From JAYUJH01 sp043765375 (GTDB lineage: Bacteria; Pseudomonadota; Alphaproteobacteria; Rickettsiales; UBA998), in contig JAYUJH010000041.1 in the NCBI GenBank assembly GCA_043765375.1, positions 3,814 to 67,813 on the forward strand: a stretch of DNA of 64,000 bases. Direction: 5' to 3'. Shown piece by piece: positions 17,796-26,301 of this stretch. Position numbers and translations under genes: made by a program. Below the pieces are notes generated by a model, which saw nothing but the letters and a program-made list of their open reading frames with translations, searched no databases and was not told where the DNA came from. Each line of letters opens with the position of its first letter. Within the stretch, counting starts at the first letter, position 1.

Positions 17796-18095
17796 ATGGA
17801 TAATATAGTTGAATTAATCACTGAACCCTTTGCACCGCCAACTCGTGATGCACCACGCATCAAACAAAAGATAATATTGCCGCAAACTTTGCAAAACCGC
17901 ATTGCAGCGAAATTATTACCAATTGAGAATTGTTGCGGTTCAGGTTGCAGGAAGTGTAATTATGGCAGGTGGCTCAAGGCGGAAAACCGCAACTGGGTTA
18001 CGCTGTTTCATGAAATCACCAAGCGCACCCCTCCGTGGATATGGTTGATATTAGTTATATGTTCATTTATATTGGGGTTGGTTTGTGGTGGATAA
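17796..18095 (+). CDS. Small membrane protein with oxidoreductase-like CCGSGC motif
   Basis: 99 residues. The centre carries ENCCGSGCRKCNYGRW (about 45-60), which matches the short Cys-rich signature of the oxidoreductase-like N-terminal domain family (CCGSGCxxCV.D.Y). The C-terminus (about 80-98) is one membrane helix, PPWIWLILVICSFILGLVCGG shortened here to its start, ending at the stop. The four clustered cysteines suggest a metal or Fe-S site, but no activity is established for this family that I can cite. The 3' end overlaps the gloB start by 11 bases, implying coupled translation. Confidence 0.7.
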   Translation: MDNIVELITEPFAPPTRDAPRIKQKIILPQTLQNRIAAKLLPIENCCGSGCRKCNYGRWLKAENRNWVTLFHEITKRTPPWIWLILVICSFILGLVCGG

Positions 18096-18885
18096 TTATT
18101 ATATTCATCATTTAAGCAACGAATATACGCTTTTACAAATTGATGTCCAGAACTCGTTGCGCAATTATAATTATCTATTGCATAATAACACGCAAAATAT
18201 GACCATTGCGATTGATCCAACAAATGGCGCAATCACTGACATTGCTTTGAAACATCATAATTGGGGCTTGCATGAGATATGGCTAACGCACCACCATAAT
18301 GATCATATTGGTGGGGTGAATCAATTGGTGCAGAATTATGGTTGCATGGTGATGGGCAATGCTGCTGATGCGCAACGTTTGCCTCCGCTTAACTGCCCAA
18401 TTAATGCTGAACAATTTTCATGGTGCGGGCTTGATGTGAGTGTGTTGCAACTTGATGGGCATACAATTGGACATATTGGCTATCATATTCCAGCACTAAA
18501 CTTGTTATTTGCGGGAGATGTGATTTTTTCACTTGGTTGTGGGCGAGTATTTGAGGGGACGCACAGCCAAGCATATCAATCATTGCAAAAAATTGCTGCC
18601 CTTCCGCCTGAAACAATATTGTGCATTGCGCATGAATATACACTAGACAACGCATATTTTGCTTTGCATGTGGAGGCGGAAAATATTTTGTTGCATAATG
18701 GAGGATTGCGTAATGTTTCATTGCAACAGCGGGTGGAAAATGTGCGGGAATTGCGGGCTGCCAAGCAACCAACCGTGCCTTCATTGCTGGAGTTGGAACT
18801 GGCAACAAATCCATTTTTGCGTGTTGATAATGTGGAGGATTTCACGATTCTACGGCAGTTGAAAGATAGCTTCCAACGCTCGTGA
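18085..18885 (+). CDS. gloB: Hydroxyacylglutathione hydrolase (glyoxalase II)
   Basis: Metallo-beta-lactamase-fold hydrolase that splits S-D-lactoylglutathione to lactate and glutathione, the second step of methylglyoxal detoxification. 266 residues from a GTG start that overlaps the previous gene. Metal ligands are in LTHHHNDHIGG (about 67-77), GHTIGHIGYH, FAGDVIFSLGCGR and CIAHEYT, all in the expected order, and the C-terminal helical domain has TNPFLRV, which binds glutathione in the family. A start slightly downstream cannot be excluded, because conserved sequence begins around residue 10. Confidence 0.94.
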   Translation: MVDNYYIHHLSNEYTLLQIDVQNSLRNYNYLLHNNTQNMTIAIDPTNGAITDIALKHHNWGLHEIWLTHHHNDHIGGVNQLVQNYGCMVMGNAADAQRLPPLNCPINAEQFSWCGLDVSVLQLDGHTIGHIGYHIPALNLLFAGDVIFSLGCGRVFEGTHSQAYQSLQKIAALPPETILCIAHEYTLDNAYFALHVEAENILLHNGGLRNVSLQQRVENVRELRAAKQPTVPSLLELELATNPFLRVDNVEDFTILRQLKDSFQRS

Positions 18886-18927
18886 ATTATGTGGAGTTGG
18901 AGTTGGTTCACCTGGATTTTGGAGTTC

Positions 18928-18951
18928 GTCATACCAGCGGAGGCTGGTATC
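18928..18951. repeat. Short palindrome of the ATACCAGC family
   Basis: GTCATACCAGC, four bases, then GCTGGTATC form an 8-9 bp hairpin 43 bases after gloB. It is the smallest member of a dispersed family also seen at 21638-21703, 28772-28991 and 33766-33811. Confidence 0.75.
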
Positions 18952-19000
18952 TAAGATTTATAAATCATGTAACACTAGTTTGTGAATTGAAATGCAGGCA

Positions 19001-19033
19001 AAAAAATAAGGTAGCCCTTTGGGGGACTACCTT
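19001..19033 (-). terminator. Rho-independent terminator of the 66-residue gene
   Basis: On the minus strand, AAGGTAG and CTACCTT arms plus a GGG/CCC extension with one bulged base form a strong hairpin followed directly by ATTTTTTT. It lies 27 bases after the stop of the gene at 19060-19260. It could also stop convergent transcription from gloB, but the T-run is on the minus strand. Confidence 0.8.
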
Positions 19034-19059
19034 AAACCATAATCGTCAATCCTTATAGC

Positions 19060-19260
19060 TTACGCTTTAGGATCAACTTTTTCTTTTTCTTTTTCTTTTT
19101 CTGGTGGATCCCCTGTTGGATTTTCCTGCGTTACTCGGTGAGATTCTACTTTTTCTTGGTGAGACTCCACTTTTTCTTGAGTGGAATTGAAATCGGTCTT
19201 AAACTCTTCTCCGTCCGCGCTAGTATTTGTATCACTTCCTTGACCAATCTTTGTTGACAT
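19060..19260 (-). CDS. Small charged protein with heptad duplications, next to Fur box
   Basis: 66 residues, no cysteine, no hydrophobic segment, and very rich in Glu and Lys. It contains a direct 7-residue duplication (QEKVESH twice, from 21-bp DNA units) and an EKEKEKEK tail, and is probably disordered or a simple coil. Gene quality is supported by a perfect AGGAGG ribosome binding site 8 bases before the ATG and a rho-independent terminator after the stop. The binding site lies partly inside an inverted repeat. A near-perfect Fur box lies 67 bases upstream, so iron-dependent expression is likely. No function can be assigned. Confidence 0.7.
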   Translation of the reverse strand: MSTKIGQGSDTNTSADGEEFKTDFNSTQEKVESHQEKVESHRVTQENPTGDPPEKEKEKEKVDPKA

Positions 19261-19265
19261 AATAA

Positions 19266-19282
19266 AAACCTCCTAAAGGTTT
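19266..19282 (-). promoter_or_regulatory. Hairpin overlapping the ribosome binding site
   Basis: Reading the minus strand, AAACCT, five bases, AGGTTT form a 6-bp stem. The AGGAGG ribosome binding site spans the loop and the descending arm, so folding would partly hide it. Regulation by this hairpin is an inference. Confidence 0.4.
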
Positions 19283-19326
19283 CTAATTTTATTCGTAACC
19301 GTAACCGAAAATAACTTGTGCCTGTT

Positions 19327-19345
19327 GATAATGAAAATCATTATC
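19327..19345. promoter_or_regulatory. Fur box (iron box)
   Basis: GATAATGAAAATCATTATC matches the classical 19-bp Fur consensus GATAATGATAATCATTATC at 18 of 19 positions. It lies 67 bases upstream of the minus-strand 66-residue gene and 181 bases upstream of transketolase, so the small gene is the better candidate target. Confidence 0.8.
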
Positions 19346-19525
19346 AAATGATGGCGAAGACAAAGTTATAAAAATACTTTACCCCTCCCCCCTCGTTAAT
19401 GTCAATGTAATTAATATTAAGATTATGTGACAGGAGTTTCTCATCAAAAATAGCTTTGCATAGTTTGTTGTTTCTGTTATTAATTATGGTGATATTTTAA
19501 CTTATATTTCAAAGACAAAATAACA

Positions 19526-21562
19526 ATGCAGCAATCAGCCAATGACACTCAAAATAATGCCACTCAAAATAATTCTCCTGCATCAAAAGCCATATCAGAT
19601 ATGACGCTCGCCAACGCCATTCGCGCGCTTAGTATGGACGCTGTGCAAGCGGCGAATTCGGGTCACCCCGGTATGCCAATGGGTATGGCTGATGTGGCAA
19701 GTATTTTGTGGCGGGAATTTTTGCACCATAACCCCGCTAATCCCAACTGGGCAGGGCGGGATAGGTTCGTGCTTTCGGCTGGTCATGGCTCAATGCTGCT
19801 ATATTCGCTAATGTATCTAAGTGGTTATGCGGACATCACCCTTGATGAGATTAAAAACTTTCGCCAAATGGGAGCAAAAACTTGCGGTCACCCTGAATAT
19901 GGCGTGGCAAGCGGGATTGAAACAACGACGGGCCCCCTCGGGCAAGGCTTGGCAAATGCGGTGGGAATGGCTCTCGCAGAACGTATGATGAACGCTCAAT
20001 TTGATGATATATGTGATAATTTCACCTATTGCATCGTGGGTGATGGCTGTTTGATGGAGGGTATCTCGCAGGAAGCAGCGTCTTTTGCGGTGCATTTGAA
20101 ATTGAACAAGTTGATTGTGCTATTTGACGATAATGGAATATCAATTGATGGGGCAACCTCGCTTGCAACATCGGAGGATAATTGCAAGCGGTTTGAGGCG
20201 TTAGGTTTTGCGGTGCAAGCGATTGATGGTCATGATGCAACGGCAATTCGTAATGCGCTGGCTCAAGCACAAAAATCATATAAACCATCATTTATTGCTT
20301 GCAAAACTACGATTGGTTATGGCGCACCAACCAAGGCGGGGACATCATCAAGCCATGGTTCACCGCTAGGAGAGGCGGAGATTGCGGGGGCGAAAGCTGC
20401 GCTTGGCTGGGGTTACGGAGCGTTTGAAGTTCCCGCTGAAGTGCTGAATGAATGGCGAGTTGGGTTAGCCAAAGGCGCAGAGTTGGAGGAGAAATGGCAA
20501 GCTGCATTTGCAAAATTATCAGATGCTCAACAAACTGAGTTCAAGCGATTGACTGAAGGTGAATTGTCAAATGGCTGGTTGGAGATAATGCAGGAAACTA
20601 AGGCGAAATGGTTGGCAAATCCGCTGGTGCAAGCAACGAGGCAATCATCGCAGGAGTCGCTTGCAATATTAACTGTGGCAATCCCTGAATTGATTGGTGG
20701 CTCGGCGGATTTAACGGGTTCAAACCTGACTAAAGTATCGCAAACTATAGCATTAAATGCGGATAATTTTGCTGGTCGCTATATCCATTATGGCGTGCGT
20801 GAACATGCGATGGGTGCAATCATGAACGGGCTTGCGTTATATAGCGGATATATTCCTTATGGTGGGACTTTTCTGGTGTTTAGCGATTATATGCGCACGC
20901 CAATTCGCCTGAGTGCATTAATGCAAATTGGGGTGATTTATGTGATGACGCATGATTCAATTGGGGTTGGTGAAGATGGTCCAACGCATCAACCAATTGA
21001 GCATTTAGCATCATTGCGGGCGATGCCAAATGTGAATGTAATGCGTCCATGTGACCGCATTGAAACGCTGGAATGTTGGGAAATTGCGGTGAAAATGCGC
21101 AAAACTCCAAGCATATTGGCACTGACACGGCAAAATCTGCCGCAATTGCGGATTGATGGGTTGGAGAATGCTGTTGAAAATAAATCGGCTTTGGGTGGCT
21201 ATGCGTTGCGCACCAGCAATGATGATGTGGCGGTGTTGGTGGCAACTGGTTCAGAGGTGCATTTGGCGGTGAATGCTGCTGATGAGTTAGCGAAAAATGG
21301 CGTGAATGTGCGGGTTATATCCATGCCATGTGTTGAGTTATTTTTGGCGCAACCGCAGGATTATCAAACAAAATTGTTTGGTGAATTGCCTTGTATTGCG
21401 ATTGAGGCAGCGAGTTCATTTGGGTGGCATCGTATTATTGGTAGAAATGGGATATGTATTTGTATTGATTCATTCGGGGAATCCGCTCCTGCGCCAGCGT
21501 TATTTGAGCATTTTGGTTTGAGTGTTGCTAACATTATTAGCAAGGTTAAAGGGTTGATATAA
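19526..21562 (+). CDS. tkt: Transketolase
   Basis: ThDP- and metal-dependent enzyme of the pentose phosphate pathway, moving two-carbon ketol units between sugar phosphates. 678 residues, with a Gln/Asn/Ser-rich extension of about 25 residues ahead of the conserved NAIRALSMDAVQAANSGHPGMPMGMA. Other signatures: HNPANPNW, RFVLSAGHGSMLLYSL, GPLGQGLANAVG, the ThDP motif VGDGCLMEGISQEA near 170, and EDGPTHQPIEHLASLRAMPN near 490. It is a stand-alone gene here, with a large hairpin after its stop. gap and tkt are both nearby but on opposite strands. Confidence 0.98.
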   Translation: MQQSANDTQNNATQNNSPASKAISDMTLANAIRALSMDAVQAANSGHPGMPMGMADVASILWREFLHHNPANPNWAGRDRFVLSAGHGSMLLYSLMYLSGYADITLDEIKNFRQMGAKTCGHPEYGVASGIETTTGPLGQGLANAVGMALAERMMNAQFDDICDNFTYCIVGDGCLMEGISQEAASFAVHLKLNKLIVLFDDNGISIDGATSLATSEDNCKRFEALGFAVQAIDGHDATAIRNALAQAQKSYKPSFIACKTTIGYGAPTKAGTSSSHGSPLGEAEIAGAKAALGWGYGAFEVPAEVLNEWRVGLAKGAELEEKWQAAFAKLSDAQQTEFKRLTEGELSNGWLEIMQETKAKWLANPLVQATRQSSQESLAILTVAIPELIGGSADLTGSNLTKVSQTIALNADNFAGRYIHYGVREHAMGAIMNGLALYSGYIPYGGTFLVFSDYMRTPIRLSALMQIGVIYVMTHDSIGVGEDGPTHQPIEHLASLRAMPNVNVMRPCDRIETLECWEIAVKMRKTPSILALTRQNLPQLRIDGLENAVENKSALGGYALRTSNDDVAVLVATGSEVHLAVNAADELAKNGVNVRVISMPCVELFLAQPQDYQTKLFGELPCIAIEAASSFGWHRIIGRNGICICIDSFGESAPAPALFEHFGLSVANIISKVKGLI

Positions 21563-21564
21563 GC

Positions 21565-21619
21565 ACTGCGAATGATAATCATTCTCATAAATATGGTGAG
21601 AATGAGAATCGTTTGCAGT
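21565..21619 (+). terminator. Long imperfect hairpin after tkt with Fur-like arms
   Basis: ACTGC...GCAGT outer arms enclose a stem of about 24 bp with several mismatches, starting 3 bases after the tkt stop and followed within 15 bases by ATTTTTTGAT. The left arm contains GAATGATAATCATTCTC, itself a dyad close to a Fur box, and the right arm contains GAGAATGAGAATC. I read it mainly as a transcription terminator; Fur binding is possible. Confidence 0.55.
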
Positions 21620-21903
21620 AATTTTGGGTGATTTTTTGATACCAGAGTTTTATTTGTGTTTTTTTGGCTGGTATGACGGCAGAATCATAGGGGCTGGTAT
21701 GACAAAACAAAAAACCACCTCCACACAAAAAACATAATTATAAAAAAACATAATTATGGAAAATATATTTTATACCCTTCCAGCATCATTGAAAATATTG
21801 TTGATTGATATGCAAGTATTGGTTCTGTTGTGATTTTGCTAGCGTATCAGCGAAGTTATAACACAAGCTAACATGCAAGCATTTTTCAAAGGGTGAAATA
21901 TTT
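21620..21903. other. Non-coding gap after the tkt terminator
   Basis: No open frame of quality on either strand. It contains the ATACCAG-family repeat at 21638-21703 and then AT-rich sequence up to the GTA-type gene. No clear promoter is recognisable, but AT-rich stretches at 21720-21780 would fit one. Confidence 0.5.
21638..21703. repeat. ATACCAG-family palindromic repeat
   Basis: GATACCAG at 21638 pairs with CTGGTATGAC near 21668, and a further GGGGCTGGTATGAC follows near 21689-21703. The same GATACCAG/CTGGTATGAC ends appear at 28841-28884 and 33766-33811, so this is a dispersed element and not a chance hairpin. Confidence 0.7.
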
Positions 21904-24900
21904 ATGGCGTCAATTATCTTATCAGCAGCGGGAGCAGCAGTTGGAGCAGGCTTGCCCGTGGTGGGCCCTGTGATTGGCGCAACCATAGGGCGGGCGATTG
22001 GTGCAAGCGTTGGCGGAGTGGTTGATAATGCGATCTTTGGTGAACCAACAAGGCAAACACAAGGGGCGAGATTGAGTGACCTTGGGGTGCAAGTTTCAAC
22101 TTATGGCAAGGTAATTCCATTAATTTATGGCACAATTCGGCTTGCTGGTAATGTGATTTGGGCGACTAAAATCAAAGAAACTGCCACCACCACAACTAGC
22201 CGTTCGGGCGGTGGCAAGGGCGGTGGAGGGGTGAAAACTTCAGCGACAAATTATAGTTATTCAGTATCACTGGCAATTAGCATATGTGCGGGTGAGGTGA
22301 GCGAAATTATTCGCACATGGGCAGATGCAAAATTATTGAACTCCAGCTATGGAACTTATCGGGTTTATAAAGGGACGGAAGCACAATTGCCTGATTCACT
22401 GATTGAAGCATTTGAGGGGGTAGGTAAATGCCCTGCTTATCGTGGGTTGGCTTATGTGGTGATTGAGGATTTTCCGCTAGCAGATTTTGGTAATCGTATT
22501 CCTAACTTCACATTTGAGGTTAAGCGCAAGGTTCGCACTCCAGATTATGAAGGGCAGACAACGGAAGAAATGGTCAAAGCAATGACAATAATTCCCGGGG
22601 CGGGCGAGTTTGTTTATGATACTGTTAAACAAACAAAAATCCAAGGTGAATATGCGGGTGCGAGTTTTGCACAAACAGCTTTGCAACAGCCTATCAATTA
22701 TCATACTAATGAAGATGATACGAATGCGATTGTGGCAATAAACCAACTTGCTGAAACATGTCCAAACTTGGAGTGGGTGAGTGTGGTGGTGACATGGTTT
22801 GGCGATTCACTCAATGCGGGGGCGTGCAAGATTTTGCCAGCGGTGGAATATAAGAATGCAATTTCAAGCCCGAATGATTGGCTAGTTGCGGGATATAATC
22901 GTGGCAATGCAAGGCAGATGACGTTGGTTGATGGCAGCCCCCGCTATGGTGGAACTCCAAGTGATGCAAGCGTGGTGCGGTTGGTGGCAGCATTGCGGGC
23001 GCAAGGTTATAAGGTGATGTTTTATCCAATGTTTTTTATGGATTTAGCAAGCAAGCCATGGCGGGGGCGGGTGACTGGTTTGCCTGCTGATGTGGCAAGT
23101 TTTTTCATTAAGCCAGAGGGTTATAATGCGTTTATTAACCATTATGCAGGATTAATGCAAAATAAAGTGGATAGCTTTGTGATTGGCTCAGAGTTGATTG
23201 GATTAACCAAAGTTGCATCATCGGCGGGGGTTTATCCTGCGGTTGATGCTTTAGTGGGGTTGGCTAGCACAGTGAAGGCGGTGATGGGGGCTGTGACAAA
23301 GATAACTTACGCTGCGGATTGGTCTGAATATCACCATAGTGATGGCGGGTGGTATAATATGGATTCTCTATGGGCATCGCCGAATATTGATGTGATTGGG
23401 ATAGATGCTTATTTTCCGTTGACTAATTCTTCACAAGCAGAACTTGGCTATGGGTTGCAACCCGTGATGAATGGTTGGGGGCAGGGTGAAGGTTATGATT
23501 ATTATTATACGGATAATTCACGCACCAACACTGCACCACTTGGGGCGGCTTATGCGTGGAAAAATATTGATTGGTTTTGGAGGAATGATCATTATAATCC
23601 AAATGGTGCAAAAACGGCGTGGGTGCCGCAATCTAAGAAAATATGGTTCACGGAATATGGATTTCCAAGTGTTGATGGTGCGTCTAATCAGCCAAATGTA
23701 TTTTATGATCCAACAAGCTCGGAGAGTTATTTTCCAAGGCTTTCAAATGGGTTGGTGGATTTTCGGGCGCAACGAACAGCAATCACAGCAACGATAGCGC
23801 ATTTTAAGAATAGTGCATTTTTGGAGCAAATGTTTTTGTGGACGTGGGACGCTCGCCCCTTTCCATATTTTCCTGATTTGCGTAATGTGTGGGCAGATGG
23901 TGGCGTATGGGTGACGGGGCATTGGGTGAGTGGCAAGTTTGGTATGTCAGGGTTGGCTGGAATTGTGCGTGATATTTGCATAAAAGCGGGGCTTGATGAT
24001 GCACAAATTGATGTTTCACGCTTAACTGAGCAAGTGGAAGGCTATATTATTTCAGGGCGCACCACAGCTTATGATGCGTTGCAGGAGTTGATGCAAGCAT
24101 ATTTCTTTGATGCGGTGGAGAGCGAACAAACATTGCGGTTTGTGCCAAGGGGAGCTGTTGGGGCTGGAAGTTCTATAATAATTCAGGCAGATGAATTATT
24201 ATTTGATGGCAAAAATGAAGCATTACAAAAAACTCGTCGTCATGAGTTGGAATTACCACATTTATGTGAAGTATTATATTTAAGCAGGGCAAGTGGTTAT
24301 CAAATTGGAACTGCTCGGGCAACTCGGCAATTGACGCAAAGCAAAAATAAATACGCGCTTAATTTGCCAATTGTGATGTCAGCAACAGATGCAAGCGCAA
24401 TTTCAGAGAAATATTTATATTTAACATGGCTGGCACGCACGGCTTATCGGTTTTCGCTTGATAGGAAATATAGTGCATTGCAACCAACTGATGTTATCAC
24501 TATCATTGAGCAGGGTATATCATCGCAAATGCGCATCATTAAAATGGTGCATGATGCAGGGCGAACAGTGATTGACGCAGTTTCAGAAAATATTGCATTA
24601 TATCAACCAAGCCGCATTGCGGAGCAATTACCACCATCAGTTGCAATTGCTGTGAAAATTGCTGAAACTGAATATGAATTATTGGATATTCCAGCTTTGC
24701 CAAGTGATTTATCCACCCAATCAGTGATGAGGGTCGCTGCTGTTGGTGTGGCAAGCGGTTGGAGTGGTTGTGCGATTTATTCGGCGCAAACTAGCAATGA
24801 TTATGTGCGGTTGGGTGATGTTGCAAGCGGGAGCATATTCGGCAAAGTGCAAGCAATTCCAGCTAATTTTGCGGGGGGGAATATATTTGATGAAACAAGC

Positions 24901-25587
24901 GTGATTAGCGTGTTGTTGATTGCGGGGGGAGAATTGCAAAATGTGAGCGAACTTGCATTGTTAAATGGCGAGAATGCTGCATTAATTGGTGATGAGATTA
25001 TTCAATTTATGAATGTGGAGATGTTAGGTGCGGGTAAATATCGGTTGCGACGATTATTGCGGGGCAGGCTTGGCACAAACTGGGCGATGAATATTCATAA
25101 TGTGGGTGAGCGATTTGTGTTGCTGGGAACGGAACTTGGCAGCATTAGCGTTGCACCTGCAAATATTGGGGTGACAAAGTCATATAAAGCGGTCAGTTTT
25201 GGGCAAAGTTTGGGGGAGGTGCAACCACGCAATTTCAGTTTTAATGCGGTATGTCTGCGCCCTTATGCGCCTGTGCATCTCCAGATTTCAGGCGTTGCGG
25301 GTGGAAATATCAGTATAATATGGGTGCGATGTGATAGACTTTATGGTGCGTGGCGAGATTCTATGGATATTGGTTTGAGCGAGGCGCAGGAATTATATGA
25401 TATTGAGATATATATTGGCGGGGTGTTGAAGCGCAAAACGCAAACGAATAATCCGTTATTTAATTATTCACCCGCAATGCAAGCGATTGATGCAGTTGTG
25501 GCGGGTAATTTAATGCTGGTTAAGATATGCCAAATATCCAATATAGTTGGGGCTGGATTATCAGTAGAATTAGTGCAGATTATTTGA
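21904..25587 (+). CDS. GTA-type host-specificity/baseplate tail protein (RcGTA g15-like)
   Basis: 1227 residues, near the length of the last structural gene of the Rhodobacter gene transfer agent. The N-terminus (about 1-40) is an Ala/Gly-rich hydrophobic stretch with SAAGAAVGAGLPVVGPVIG, followed by GKVIPLIYGTIRLAGNVIWA and NYSYSVSLAISICAGEVSEI, both characteristic. A TIM-barrel-like glycosidase region (about 280-640) includes DWSEYHHSDGGWYNMDSLW and the possible acid in WFTEYGFPS near 582. A phage-tail domain follows (about 720-890), then a C-terminal region with LRRLLRGRLGTNW. In GTAs this protein forms the distal tail and contacts the recipient envelope. No capsid, portal, terminase or other tail genes are nearby, so here it is an orphan. 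It appears intact. Confidence 0.88.
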   Translation: MASIILSAAGAAVGAGLPVVGPVIGATIGRAIGASVGGVVDNAIFGEPTRQTQGARLSDLGVQVSTYGKVIPLIYGTIRLAGNVIWATKIKETATTTTSRSGGGKGGGGVKTSATNYSYSVSLAISICAGEVSEIIRTWADAKLLNSSYGTYRVYKGTEAQLPDSLIEAFEGVGKCPAYRGLAYVVIEDFPLADFGNRIPNFTFEVKRKVRTPDYEGQTTEEMVKAMTIIPGAGEFVYDTVKQTKIQGEYAGASFAQTALQQPINYHTNEDDTNAIVAINQLAETCPNLEWVSVVVTWFGDSLNAGACKILPAVEYKNAISSPNDWLVAGYNRGNARQMTLVDGSPRYGGTPSDASVVRLVAALRAQGYKVMFYPMFFMDLASKPWRGRVTGLPADVASFFIKPEGYNAFINHYAGLMQNKVDSFVIGSELIGLTKVASSAGVYPAVDALVGLASTVKAVMGAVTKITYAADWSEYHHSDGGWYNMDSLWASPNIDVIGIDAYFPLTNSSQAELGYGLQPVMNGWGQGEGYDYYYTDNSRTNTAPLGAAYAWKNIDWFWRNDHYNPNGAKTAWVPQSKKIWFTEYGFPSVDGASNQPNVFYDPTSSESYFPRLSNGLVDFRAQRTAITATIAHFKNSAFLEQMFLWTWDARPFPYFPDLRNVWADGGVWVTGHWVSGKFGMSGLAGIVRDICIKAGLDDAQIDVSRLTEQVEGYIISGRTTAYDALQELMQAYFFDAVESEQTLRFVPRGAVGAGSSIIIQADELLFDGKNEALQKTRRHELELPHLCEVLYLSRASGYQIGTARATRQLTQSKNKYALNLPIVMSATDASAISEKYLYLTWLARTAYRFSLDRKYSALQPTDVITIIEQGISSQMRIIKMVHDAGRTVIDAVSENIALYQPSRIAEQLPPSVAIAVKIAETEYELLDIPALPSDLSTQSVMRVAAVGVASGWSGCAIYSAQTSNDYVRLGDVASGSIFGKVQAIPANFAGGNIFDETSVISVLLIAGGELQNVSELALLNGENAALIGDEIIQFMNVEMLGAGKYRLRRLLRGRLGTNWAMNIHNVGERFVLLGTELGSISVAPANIGVTKSYKAVSFGQSLGEVQPRNFSFNAVCLRPYAPVHLQISGVAGGNISIIWVRCDRLYGAWRDSMDIGLSEAQELYDIEIYIGGVLKRKTQTNNPLFNYSPAMQAIDAVVAGNLMLVKICQISNIVGAGLSVELVQII

Positions 25588-25710
25588 ACAATAGTTGATT
25601 TTAGCAATAATTATTTGCATTATGTTGCCCCTTGACCTTAAATTGTAATAATTAAATGGTAATGTAATTTTATTGGTAAAAATATTAATTATATATAGAG
25701 GTTGAGTGTT

Positions 25711-26064
25711 ATGGCAGAAGATGGAAATTTTGGTAGAAAAGCTGGTGAAATTGCTAGTGATATAGGTAAGGGTATTAGCGATGTATTTGGGCCAGTTTTG
25801 AAATGGATTTCAACGGACGGTTTGAAGATGGCTGGCGATGCCTTAAAGACGGTTACTAGCGGTTTGGGAGATATGGTTCAATCAATTGCGAAATCTATGA
25901 GTGGTGGCAAAAAAGATAATAGTGATGTGGCACTTGCTCCAGAAGCGGCGGCGGCTGTTGGATTTGGTAATAGTGCAAAATCTCCTGCGGTGCAAAGCTC
26001 TGGTGGAGTTGCGCCTGCTCTATCACCTGATGCAACAGATAAAAGTGCTTCTCAACAAAGATAA
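25711..26064 (+). CDS. Hypothetical 117-residue protein after the GTA-type gene
   Basis: Starts at ATG 25711 (MAEDGNFGRK), with AGAGG 10 bases upstream; a TTG nine bases earlier is in frame but unlikely. The N-terminal half is an amphipathic, Gly- and Lys-containing helical region (GEIASDIGKGISDVFGPVLK, DALKTVTSGLGDMVQSIAKS). The C-terminal half is a low-complexity Ala/Ser/Pro tail. The composition resembles small phage or secreted pore-like proteins, but there is no defined family. It follows the tail gene by 123 bases, which may mean a functional link. Confidence 0.5.
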   Translation: MAEDGNFGRKAGEIASDIGKGISDVFGPVLKWISTDGLKMAGDALKTVTSGLGDMVQSIAKSMSGGKKDNSDVALAPEAAAAVGFGNSAKSPAVQSSGGVAPALSPDATDKSASQQR

Positions 26065-26301
26065 TAAAATTAATAAATATTGCGTTTGTGTTAATTTATG
26101 ATGCGATGCAATGTTTTGTGGTTGCTTTTTGGTGAAAAAATGGTTATTATGTGCTTATTGTTAATGAATAGTTAATTATTAATTTGTTGAGTTAGTAAAG
26201 CATCAAATTAGTAAAATACTAAATTGATGAAATATTAACTGATAATTTTATATTAATAATTACATACAAACCATACCACACATAAACCATTAGGCACATT
26301 T

